Shown here piece after piece: positions 1-8,130 of a stretch of DNA of 13,500 nt. Numbering within the stretch: position 1 is the first letter of the stretch; every line of letters starts with the position of its first letter. Below the pieces are notes generated by a model. The model was not told where the DNA came from, searched no databases, and saw nothing but the letters and a program-made list of their open reading frames with translations. A program made the translations under genes and the position numbers. This stretch comes from Glandiceps talaboti (Eukaryota > Hemichordata > Enteropneusta > Spengelidae), in NCBI RefSeq assembly GCF_964340395.1, contig NC_135555.1, positions 20,975,447-20,988,946 of the forward strand. The letters are read 5' to 3'.

Positions 1-937
1 AAATAGTTTCTGAAGTAATTTAACATCACTGCTAAATGCCTTGTATATTGTAAACATCTCTAAACTAGCTGTTATATGCAAATTAGCTTTTTATAATGCA
101 ATTTCTACACCATAATCACCTTACCATAATTGATTCACAGTAAGAAGATACTATGTAACTCTGCAAACAATGTGCAAAAATATTGATATTCATAAATGTT
201 CTGACTTTTCTCCATACAAATATGATCAAGCAAATTCACTAATAATCCTTGTATTAAGGTCTTTATAGCCTTATTTAACACCTTCACCTAATTTGAATGT
301 CTATTGACAAAGCCATCCTTTTCACAGCTTGCCAACATTTATGGGATTATTGATGTTGTAAAAGATATTTTACGAATGCAATATTATATCACTTTCATAA
401 AGTAAAGTGCTGAAGTTGGCAACTGGGTTGTGATCAAAGTTGGGTTAGTCAACACCTGTGTGAAAAAAAAATTGTCATGCCTTCTGTCACAGGTTTCAAT
501 TTATTTGTCACTATATATAATAATTATACAACTATATATACATGTAAATCAACCATACCAACAACACAATTCATTCCGATAAATCACTATTGTTAGTTCC
601 TGTCTTATATTCCACTATTCAGTGACAGATGTACCTGACAACAAAGTAATTACTATTGGTCACAACTGGACAACTGTATATAGATATAGATGTATATACA
701 AAAGCTAACATCGCAATATGCATGTATGACAACCAGCTGGTACACTTTTGACTTTATGACATAATCCAGCGATAAATCAACAAGAACAGACATTTATGCA
801 ATGATTAAAATACTTCATAATAATTTGGGAATATGAAAGAAATTGAAGATGTAGTAAAAAATAGAAGATATAGATTTCAAAAGCTAAACATTGACAGCTT
901 AAAACTTTGCTTTCTCTCGTTGAATTTTTTTTTTCAG
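1..937. other. A+T-rich non-coding DNA, no confident gene
   Basis: No substantial open frame or RNA gene is visible here. Short A+T microsatellite-like stretches occur near 512-545 and 677-702. A perfect octamer ATGCAAAT, the POU-factor type site, is at 76-83. It is probably incidental, because A+T-rich DNA produces this word often. An open stretch of 25 codons on the plus strand (328-405, reading LANIYGIIDVV near its start) follows an acceptor-like TCCTTTTCACAG, but its frame does not join that of the next candidate exon at 938. The stretch could be intron or intergenic DNA. Confidence 0.6.
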
Positions 938-1017
938 ATATTACTAATGAGCATGAGATAGAGGAAGATATTCAGCACAAAACCTTATGGCTTTTAGAAA
1001 CATATATACCAAAATGA
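938..1017 (+). CDS. possible terminal exon, unknown protein
   Basis: A long pyrimidine tract ending in TTTTTCAG (to 937) precedes 26 codons that read ITNEHEIEED near the start and LLETYIPK at the end, closing at TGA (1015-1017). The first two bases would complete a codon begun in an earlier exon. No GT donor occurs before the stop, so if this is an exon it is a last exon. AATAAA at 1210-1215 could serve as its polyadenylation signal, although it lies in the loop of a fold-back repeat. I recognise no protein family. In DNA of this composition an open run of this length after an AG is not rare, so it may be chance. Confidence 0.22.
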
Positions 1018-1083
1018 TGATTCTAGTTCACATTCCAATGACATACACCTTCTCATGACTTTAACACTACAGTAACAGAATCC

Positions 1084-1352
1084 TTAAGTCACCATAGGGA
1101 TGAGGATTGGGTATTTATATTTTGGATTTTTAATTTACAAATCAATTTTTTATCATGGCTTCCAACTTGAAAAAAGTATGTGAAGATGCCAAGTCCTTGT
1201 CTGTAACTCAATAAATTGCAAAAGATAAAGATAAAAGATAATTGCTCTGTGTTGCTTAACATTGATTTTTCAAGTAGGAAGCCGTGATAAAATTGTTTTG
1301 TAAATTAAAAATCCAAATTAAGTACCCAACCTTCATCCACATGGCCACTTTA
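1084..1352. mobile_element. fold-back element with ~90 bp inverted arms
   Basis: The left arm (about 1084-1175) and right arm (about 1266-1352) are imperfect reverse complements. Shared blocks, read on the left arm, include TTGGATTTTTAATTTACAAA (the left arm has one extra T before it), CTTCCxACTTGAAAAA and GGATGARGRTTGGGTA. The loop is about 90 bp of A-rich sequence. Differences are substitutions and 1-2 base indels scattered over the arms, as expected for an old insertion. No target-site duplication is evident. It has no coding capacity and could be a MITE-like or fold-back element, or two independent copies of one repeat in opposite orientation. Confidence 0.7.
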
Positions 1353-1452
1353 ATTAAAACGTCACTCCAGGAAATAAAGGCATTTTCATAAATTTTGGGT
1401 TCTGGAGAGTCGTTTCGTATTAAATTATTTAAAATTTTGCAGAATTGCCAAA

Positions 1453-1670
1453 AAACACCAAATTGACAGTTGCTTTGCATGCATTGTTTGAGCACTGGTC
1501 TAGCATTGTTTCAACAGACATGCATATGAATTAAATGAACAACACTCATTCATGACTTCTAAGTGCTTATTTCTTATTACAGGATGTATTGCTCATCTAA
1601 TATATATACATGTCTGCTAACTCCCATATGGGGCAACACTGGACCACTGCTACAATAAATTTGGTGTTTT
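1453..1670. repeat. second imperfect inverted repeat
   Basis: AAAACACCAAATT at 1453-1464 and its neighbours are matched in inverted orientation by AATTTGGTGTTTT at 1658-1670. Further in, GCACTGGTCTAGCATTG (about 1492-1508) pairs with the reverse complement of CAACACTGGACCACTGC (about 1635-1650). The left arm carries roughly 17 extra bases between the two blocks. The loop contains CATGCATATG-type sequence and an A+T tract near 1600. It lies about 100 bp from the preceding fold-back repeat and may be part of the same degraded insertion. Confidence 0.45.
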
Positions 1671-4389
1671 GAGCTAAAACTGGCAGTTGCGTTGAATGTA
1701 ATCTGTGTGAAATCATGAAATTACTCTCCAAAACAAAATATTTTTAAAAAATGTAAATGGTATATTCTCCTTTAAATCTGTGCTTAAAAATGGAAATCAA
1801 GGAAGAGTAGTTTGAATTCTCAACAAATATTTGATTTAATAATCTCCTAAATAATGAATACACACAGAATGGAAAATTATCAGTAAGTAAGTATTTCAGA
1901 AAAACATAATTTAAGAAAAACAATTTTGGAAACTGAATCCCAAATTTTAGCAGGCAATCTTTTACAGTTACTTGGTAAAATGTACTGAGGGATTGAAACA
2001 TGGAAATTTGTTTTTTATATTTTTTAATTTATTTGACACATATCAAACAAAAAAAAATACTAAAATAAACATTTTTTGGGATGAATTACAACTTGTTATA
2101 GTTATGGGGATTGCAACATGGAGATTTGTATCATGCTTTTTTTGTAAAATTCATCTTTATGATGTTTCTGTGTATCTCTAGATTTCTCAAATAATAATAC
2201 TGAATAAACCAAAATAATAATTTTTCTTTTAAATTAAATGTACTGTTTTTTTACAAAATATATTTGACATTTACTGACAGAGCCATGTACAGATAGAGAT
2301 TGAGATCCATGCATGCGTGCATAGGGTACATAGATGGAGACAATTAATTTTCACATCTGCTTGAGGCAACATCTGTTGAGAGCTGACAGTATCAGTGCTA
2401 CTCCAAAACTCTGCATTCTAACCACTACATAAAGATAGTATTTAAGCATGGGGATCAATGCTGCTGTGTATAGTTTACTAATGAGAAATGATTCATCAAG
2501 AGCTGTTTTCTTTACTGTAATAATTTACTTCAACACACAGCAGTAAGATTTAACCTACTGAAATTTTTCTGCTACAGTTTTCTCGCGATTTTATCAGACT
2601 AACAGACTTTCACCTTACTAAATTGTCAGGTAGTCAAGATAAGATTTTATTGCTAATTTCAAAGCTTAAATTACAAAAAGTCTTCAGGCTTGCTTTTAGT
2701 TATAAACATGAAAATTCAATCAGCTAATTTCTCTCTAATGTGCAGCTAATACTGACACTCTAAAGATTATCATGCTCAAATATATATGCTATAGTAAAGA
2801 AATGAGCCAATCATCTTGTACAGTCTATTGATAATCCTAGCTACAATGGCTTATCACAAATCTTCTTGTCATCGCTGAAAACACACAGTATTGGGTATGA
2901 CTTTAATGTCTGATTAAAAGTATTTGTGACTCCCACACATATCAGAGTGACAGTTTTCCCGTCTAGCATCAGAGAAAACTGGATTGCGAGACCTTCAAAA
3001 TGTCAAATTAGTCAAATGGCAAAAAAAACCACAAACATCACTCAGACAGATTGTTACTAGATATAAATCTTCTTGGCATAAAATCATTATGAAGTACTAC
3101 AGAGGCAATTGATCGAGGTTTAAACTAAAATGTGTTTTCCAATGTGGTAGATCTTGCAAGTGGGTGACAGCAAAGTCTTCATTAAAATCACCCTGTCAAC
3201 AGGATAGTGTAAACACTGGAAATCCCAAAAAATGTATACATGGACGCATGGATGTCATCAGAAATGCCACCCTACTTTGAGTAAAAAATAAATAACTTAT
3301 TTCAACATATCACAACAATAGTTTTAGTCTGAGTTTATCTTAGTTGGCCAAAACCTTGACCAACTGCCAATGTTGTGGATGTACTAGTATTTAGTTCAAT
3401 TCTCATGCATAAAGCGTACTATTGTTCAGTCGAGTAATGAAAAGTAATGACACTTTCATTAAAATATGATTAATGTTAAAAATGATATGGCAAAACAGAA
3501 AGATATTTGTTTCATTATTCATGTCGTGAGCTGTCTGGAATCTTATTTACAGCTGATGATAACAATTTCATTAATATTCAATAAATTTTTTAACAGTCTG
3601 TAATTCTTTTGGGAATTCCATGCTTAGAAATCAAAACAAAAAAGTGAGCAATTTAATGTGTGTGTTGTTTCAGACCCACATAAAGTATTTATACATTGGC
3701 AATACAAAGAATAGAAGAGAAAGACAGGTATGCTACAGTAATGATCGTGAGATTTAAGAAATTATATAATAATTATAAACCAACAAATTGGCATCAGTCA
3801 GGATTTACATAGTTAAAATATTATTTATAGAATATTCAATTTCAACCAAAGTTGATATGAGCAAAGCTTTACAGAAATATGAAAATTTGAAAATAAGCAT
3901 TTATCATTTCTTTTACTTACACCTATTTACTCACAATTCACCCAACACTTAGTTATTTTGTACTTAAATATCCTTATTTTTCTCTTTTTTCAAAGTTTCA
4001 CCTTTGATATTCAGACTTTCATTAACAGCTTTCATGCAACTCTCACTCAGAATTGATAATTTGTAATATGAATTTTTAATATATGTCTACAGTATTTGAT
4101 AAGAAATGTCAGGATATCTTTTTAATTAAAAACATCCAATTTTAAGTACAAAACTAATATAATGTCATAATCTGACAAATTTTGTCTTTTGACGAAAAAA
4201 AAGCAAGAAATTTACTATTTTATGTGACTTGTGCAGTTTATCTGGTGATGTTGTGATGTTATAATTATTTGTGTCATAAGTCAATTTCTTGACTTAATTA
4301 TATAATTAATTTTTAACTTTACTAATTTTTATGAATATTGATCAACAGTTTATACACACTAAACACAAAAAATATCGCCAATGGCATTG
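1671..4389. other. A+T-rich non-coding DNA with minor repeats
   Basis: No reliable exon, RNA gene or mobile element was found in this long stretch. Short open frames at 1744-2001 (minus) and 1972-2181 (plus) are low-complexity and rich in Phe, Tyr, Lys and Ile, as expected by chance. A 23-base direct repeat is listed separately. A near-palindromic ATGCATGCGTGCAT sits at about 2311, and an 8 bp perfect hairpin TAAGTCAA/TTGACTTA at 4277-4296. A minus-strand open stretch ending at 3964 (reading LNIKGETLKKEKNKDI at its end) is Lys-rich and lies over a pyrimidine tract, so I do not call it a gene. Confidence 0.6.
1989..2129. repeat. direct repeat of a 23-base word, 118 bp apart
   Basis: GGGATTGAAACATGGAAATT plus TGT at 1989-2011 recurs as GGGATTGCAACATGGAGATT plus TGT at 2107-2129, with two substitutions. 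The intervening sequence is T-rich and shows no other clear copy. This may be the remains of a short tandem duplication. Confidence 0.5.
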
Positions 4390-4439
4390 TAGCACAACTG
4401 TACAGTTTTTAACAATGTTTATCCATATATGCTAGTCCA

Positions 4440-4890
4440 TGCTAACAATCGGTGTTCATTTGCTGAATGTTGTCTATCCAACCATGTTGCTATCTTTGCG
4501 ATATACGCAATCATTTGACTGTTGCTGTGGGCGTGGTCATGTTGTTAGATATATCTGCATACATTTTTTAATGTTTTTGTTCACTTGCGTATGAATTCTT
4601 GATATTATCTTTGCAATATACATGATCATTTGGCTGTTGCTATTGGCATGGTCTTGCTGCTAGGCACATTTACATACATTTTTGAATGTTTATTCAATTG
4701 TCTATTAATCCCTGTTGTTATCTTTGTGAAATACACGACCGTTTGGCTGTTGCTATGGGCGTGGTCATGTTGCTAGGGATATTTACATACATTTTTTGAA
4801 TGTTTATTGTCACTTGCCTACCAGATGTTATTTGACCAAAATATACTGCCATTTGGCTATGGCTAAGGGCGTGGTCATGGTTGCTATGGC
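4440..4890 (+). repeat. tandem array, ~113 bp unit, about 4 copies
   Basis: The motif TTTGGCTGTTGCTATGGGCG followed by TGGTCATGTTGCTAG recurs four times with GCGTGG or its variant at 4531, 4646, 4759 and 4869, that is, periods of 115, 113 and 110 bp. A second anchor, TATCTTTG, recurs in step at 4491, 4606 and 4719, with a diverged copy at 4829. A partial unit precedes the first full one from about 4440. Copies differ by many substitutions, so the array is old or made of diverged monomers. It is internal to element 1. Confidence 0.8.
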
Positions 4891-4929
4891 CAATTGTGTC
4901 AAAATATTTTGAAGAAAATCTGCAGAATA

Positions 4930-5410
4930 ACACTTGTAGAAACATCTCACCAAGTTTCAGTCTCACTGACCAAGTACTTTTTGAGGTAAATCTTTGACCA
5001 AAATGTACATTTTTACACCTTATTTGCATATTACTGATGAGATCATTATATGTTTAATATTTCTTCATCTATACACCCACATATGCATCCCTGCTAAATT
5101 TCAGCCAAATCTGCTGAGTAGTTTTGGAATTATAGGTTTTTGACCAAAAAGACACATTTTTAGCCCTAATTTGCATATTACTAAGGGAATCGTCATGTCA
5201 TGAACAAATCTTACTTTACACCCCTTAAGAATGTTCCCACCAAATTTCGCACCAATCAGCCCAGTAAGTTTTTTACCAAAAATCACATTTTTTGACCCAA
5301 ATCACACCTGTTATGCGATCATTTTCATTTGAACAATTTCCCAACTAGACCCCCACAAGTAATGTCCCCATCAAATACCAAGGCAATCGGGTTGGCAGTT
5401 TTTGAGTTTA
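4930..5410 (+). repeat. tandem array, ~145 bp monomer, 3-4 copies
   Basis: The word ACCAAGTTTCAG (4949) recurs in diverged form at 5093, 5239 and 5370, so periods are 144, 146 and 131 bp. Each copy is followed by a block of the type CTGAGTAGTTTTTGAG. The first three also have GACCAAAAxxACATTTTT, and the first two have TTTGCATATTACT. The same type of monomer, with a 146 bp period, occurs in element 3, which ties the two elements together. Copies read open in places on the minus strand (4718-5029 and 5101-5286), but the tandem structure explains those frames. Confidence 0.8.
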
Positions 5411-5418
5411 AAGTCGTC

Positions 5419-5446
5419 CACACACACACACACACATACACACACA
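5419..5446 (+). repeat. (CA)n microsatellite
   Basis: The CA run is interrupted once by TA and leads directly into GAAGGACAGACACC. It occupies the same position relative to the terminal hairpin as the (CA)n of the copy at 8044-8070. Confidence 0.95.
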
Positions 5447-5472
5447 GAAGGACAGACACCACTCGATGCCTA

Positions 5473-5510
5473 TAGCACTACTGAACTTACATTGTAGTTC
5501 CGTTGTGCTA
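5473..5510 (+). repeat. terminal hairpin of element 1
   Basis: The inner arm TAGCACTACTGAACTTAC (5473-5490) pairs with the outer arm GTAGTTCCGTTGTGCTA (5494-5510), with two mismatches, one bulge and a 3-base loop. The outer arm, not the inner one, agrees with the element's opening TAGCACAAC. AAAA follows the last CTA. Confidence 0.8.
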
Positions 5511-6655
5511 AAAATTGTCTCTCTCAATTTTGTGAGGCACCATCAATTAAATTCTGTTTTTGTCATTCACGTGCAGATAGGTTTGTTGGGAGGTAGAAAA
5601 AAAAAACATTTTGTTTTGCTCAAAATTACCATGGAAGGCTATATTTCATGTGCATAGTAATTGGAATGACCATTCACATATTGTCAGAATGACTACACAT
5701 ATCTAAATAGTTGTTTAAGACAATCAACCTTTGGATTTTTGACATTTACATTTCACCAGTGAAGTAGATTTAGGTACAAATAGAAAATTTTACATGACGT
5801 TTTTTGTCTGTATTTGTTTTTTCCCCTGTCTGCATACTGATAGGTTTTGGGAAATTTCAAGAACGGCAAACAAAGTATGTACTTGACGGAGCCTTACTAC
5901 ATGTAGAAAATGACAATTACTTTAATAATAAATGATTTTACGTAGGTCCTTGAATGAAACCATGACTACAAAGTAGAAATGTTATATTTTTACAAGTCTT
6001 CAGCTAATATTTGACATTATTTATATGTGGTTATTAAGAAGTAATAAAAATAATACAAAAATATGACAGATTCCCTACGATGCTTCATGAGTGCGAGTGT
6101 GGTTTACTCACAGTATGTGTACGAGTGCTTGCCATGTTCTGTGTGGCCGTACTTTCATGAGTGTAGTGAGTGAAGTGCAGCAGAAAACACTACTCAGTAC
6201 AAATAGTTGAAATACCCGAGTTCCCAAACTGGCACTCATGCAGAATGGCATTCTGTTACTAGTACGTTTATCCAAAACAGCAAATTTCCATAAAAACGAT
6301 ACTGAGCGATCATGCACTTTTGTGTGCAATGAATGACTGCATCATTTGCATGTCATTTGCATGCAGGTATGCACTAATATTTATGGTACTGCACAATGTT
6401 CAAATACCACTGTTATGCCTGTGCAGTGGTGCAAGTAATCTCTACATATGAAATAATATTTTTTTATTGAGATACTGTAGGCCACCCTGCAGCCTGGATT
6501 CAAAGTAATATGGCAGAACATTGAAATAATATATTTAAACTGTAAAGAACACAAGAATTGGGTCACTAATCATAGCAAACACTGAGAATTCTTTGGTGAT
6601 CATAATAAATCATACGGTCAAATATATTACAAATTTAAATTGTAAACGTACTTAC
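5511..6655. other. non-coding DNA, minor repeats
   Basis: No convincing gene is present. A minus-strand frame of 73 codons (6108-6329) is rich in Cys, Ser and Thr, matches nothing I know and lacks splice or start context. The plus strand there repeats TTCATGAGTG at 6084 and 6154. CTACATGTAG (5897-5906) is a perfect 10 bp palindrome. Two abutting copies of an octamer word are listed separately. Confidence 0.55.
6342..6363. repeat. two abutting 11-mers TCATTTGCATG
   Basis: TCATTTGCATG occurs twice head to tail, and each copy contains ATTTGCAT, the POU octamer core, spaced 11 bases apart. A further GCATGCAGGTATGCA follows. This may be a chance micro-duplication. If functional it would place two octamer sites on nearly the same face of the helix. 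Confidence 0.4.
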
Positions 6656-6739
6656 TTTCCAAATTGCTCTCATAAACTGCTCAAGATCTACATTGTACAT
6701 AATGGAAAAGCCTTTTTTATGGATTGCTTTAAATTTGTC
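6656..6739 (-). CDS. candidate internal exon, unknown protein
   Basis: Read on the minus strand, an acceptor-like CTCTGTCATTACAG is followed by exactly 28 open codons and a strong donor GTAAGTACG. The peptide starts DKFKAIHKKG and ends LEQFMRAIWK, with both exon ends in phase 0. It is mixed in composition, with aromatic, acidic and basic residues spaced as in an amphipathic helical segment. The frame remains open upstream of the acceptor (NKQDTLSLQ precedes DKF), so the true upstream edge could lie near 6775. A degenerate EF-hand-like helix-loop-helix is conceivable, but no loop ligands are clear. I recognise no family. No adjoining exon was found with confidence, so this is a candidate only. 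It is the best of the exon-like stretches in the window. Confidence 0.33.
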
Positions 6740-7590
6740 CTGTAATGACAGAGTGTCTTGTTTGTTCTTAAAATTCTCGGTGTGTGTATGTATAATTATG
6801 TATATATATGTTCTGTTTATAATTTTTTAGACTCATTCATATATTTGTAATTTTTTTCCTAGGAGCTGGTTCTCAGTATTAATTATCATACAGATATTGT
6901 ACTTCACATGTTTGTGCATCTGCTGACACTCACAAAATGTAACCTATTCATTTCCAACCAGTTTCACTTATTTAATGCACTTGATAATAACCTGTGATTG
7001 ACAACTTAAATTTTGATAGTGATGAACCCAAACCATACTATTTACATATCCTCTTGAGCATGTACACCAAACCTAAGCTCTGCATTTGGGGCTGGGGTAA
7101 ACCATTTGCACATATTATTAGGTCAATTTACTGCAATTTGTAATTCATTTATTGAAAACTTAAAGGTATATTGTTCAGTCAGACTCATATTCTGTCTCTT
7201 TTGAATACACTTGTTAATGATTACATGCTATAATAAACTTAAACATGATTTATGGTGATAATTTATTATCACCTTGGTAACTTTGAAATCTTGCAGTAAA
7301 GCCCTTCTGTACTTGACCTGACTATTTTGGGATGTTTACTACAAAATTATGAGAAATTTTACATCTGGTAATGACACGTGTATCTCATTTACCACAAATA
7401 GATCTCTTTGTGTCGACACTAAGTTTGTCAAGACATTAACCAATACTGAAGATAAAGTTTGTGAGGCTGTGACTATGTTCAGACTTCAGCTGTGGCTGTG
7501 ACTAAATTCACTCTGAGGCTACATAAAGTAGTAAAATTAATAAGCTGGCCAGGTCTAGTAGGGGTGTGTGGCCAATGCTGTCAACCCCAG
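6740..7590. other. non-coding DNA with TA/GT-rich simple sequence
   Basis: A GT/TA-rich stretch lies at about 6780-6815. A perfect hairpin GGTGATAAT-TT-ATTATCACC lies at 7254-7273. No gene, RNA gene or larger repeat was seen. Confidence 0.55.
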
Positions 7591-7593
7591 ACC

Positions 7594-7680
7594 CCATTTT
7601 AGACCAATTTTGACCAAAAACCAATACCCCGCCATTTTAGACTGTTCAATTTTTTAGAAGAATCCATTTTAGACCAATGT
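7594..7680. repeat. three copies of CCATTTTAGAC
   Basis: CCATTTTAGACC or CCATTTTAGACT occurs at 7594, 7632 and 7664, spaced 38 and 32 bp. It is followed by CAATTTTGACC, TGTTCAATTTTTTAG and CAATGTTGAAC respectively. This is a short degenerate tandem repeat of unknown origin. Confidence 0.55.
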
Positions 7681-7860
7681 TGAACACATGGTTGAATGAT
7701 GGATGCAATGTTGCGCATGCACAGTTAACGTTGAACAATGCATTATGGGGTGATATCTAAGACCAAGCATTTCATGGGGTGTGCATGCTATCTCAACCAG
7801 TGAATTTAATAGCAGGGGAAACTTCCCGAACTCGTCAAGAATTTAATAAGGAGCTAAATA

Positions 7861-7905
7861 TAAATGATAAATGATTATAAATGATAAAGGATTATAAATG
7901 ATGAA
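7861..7905. repeat. short tandem repeat of ATTATAAATGATAAA type
   Basis: TAAATGAT-containing units are repeated four times over about 45 bp, with an 18 bp higher-order period (ATTATAAATGATAAAGG then ATTATAAATGATGAAT). It lies just upstream of the perfect hairpin at 7918. Confidence 0.6.
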
Positions 7906-7917
7906 TCAATATCTAAT

Positions 7918-7945
7918 TGATTTTTGGGTGTGCACCCAAAAATCA
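7918..7945. repeat. perfect 13 bp hairpin with 2-base loop
   Basis: TGATTTTTGGGTG (7918-7930) is exactly complementary to CACCCAAAAATCA (7933-7945), separated by TG. Such a perfect stem among diverged sequence is unusual. Ninety bases downstream CTGCAACC-T-GGTTGCAG (8004-8020) is another near-perfect palindrome, and the 3' module of a mobile element follows at once. The hairpin may belong to that element. Confidence 0.75.
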
Positions 7946-8003
7946 GCACTCTCAATGACAATCATGGTTTCACCCTGTTTCTGTACTACTTTATGGATAA
8001 TAT

Positions 8004-8130
8004 CTGCAACCTGGTTGCAGTTAGTGCAGTTGAAACAATTTAAACACACACACACACACACACACACACAGATGGACAGATGCAATACCATACTTAGCAC
8101 TACTGAAACTGATCAATCCAGTTGTGCTAA
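8004..8130 (+). mobile_element. 3' module of element 2, same family as element 1
   Basis: GCAACCTGGTTGCAGTTAG and the sequence after it aligns with GCAATCGGGTTGGCAGTTTT at 5382 in element 1. It is followed by (CA)n (8044-8070), GATGGACAGATGC and a hairpin. The inner hairpin arm TTAGCACTACTG (8094-8105) pairs with the outer arm CAGTTGTGCTAA (8119-8130) with a single mismatch, at the same position as the first mismatch in the hairpin of element 1. The outer arm is the exact reverse complement of element 1's opening TAGCACAACTG. No matching left terminus was found for this copy, so it is probably 5'-truncated or too diverged upstream. The open frames at 7898-8167 and 7906-8100 merely cross the CA repeat. 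Confidence 0.65.

Larger units (their letters stand above)
4390..5510 (+). mobile_element. composite non-autonomous element 1, HINE/pearl-like
   Basis: The element opens with TAGCACAACTG (4390-4400). It contains a 110-115 bp tandem array (about 4440-4890), then a ~145 bp tandem array (about 4930-5410), a (CA)n tract (5419-5446) and GGACAGACACC. It ends in a hairpin whose outer arm (reverse complement TAGCACAACGG) matches the opening sequence at 10 of 11 bases. Non-autonomous Helentrons (HINEs, DINE-1) and the bivalve pearl family combine a short inverted terminal motif, core tandem repeats, a microsatellite and a 3' hairpin, and the layout here matches that plan. It encodes no protein. The orientation given assumes that the hairpin is the 3' end. 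ATTG is found just before the opening motif and again 4 bases after CTA, but this is too short to establish a target duplication. The class assignment is inference. Confidence 0.6.

Noticed and set aside
125-160. Minus-strand 36-base micro-exon candidate between a TTTGCAG acceptor and a GTAAGG donor (SYIVSSYCESIM).
   Set aside because: Splice-like words are frequent in such A+T-rich DNA, and 12 codons carry too little evidence.
328-405. Plus-strand stretch after TCCTTTTCACAG reading LANIYGIIDVV and on to TAA.
   Set aside because: Its possible donor phases do not join the candidate exon at 938, and 25 open codons are not significant alone.
1744-2181. Opposed frames of 85 and 69 codons.
   Set aside because: They are low-complexity and rich in Phe, Tyr, Lys and Ile, as expected by chance in A+T-rich sequence.
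3964-4095. Minus-strand stretch ending LNIKGETLKKEKNKDI before TAA.
   Set aside because: The Lys-rich end is the complement of a pyrimidine tract, and no strong acceptor is seen upstream.
4718-5286. Minus-strand frames of 103 and 61 codons.
   Set aside because: They lie within the two tandem arrays of element 1, and repeated similar sequence explains the openness. There is no protein family signal.
4440-5410. Regular repeats that might suggest a CRISPR array.
   Set aside because: The units are 110-146 bp diverged tandem monomers without short constant repeats and unique spacers, and the DNA is eukaryotic in character.
6108-6329. Minus-strand frame of 73 codons with SASLGTRVFQLFVLSSVFCC.
   Set aside because: There is no start or splice context and no family. 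The hydrophobic run alone is not evidence for a gene.
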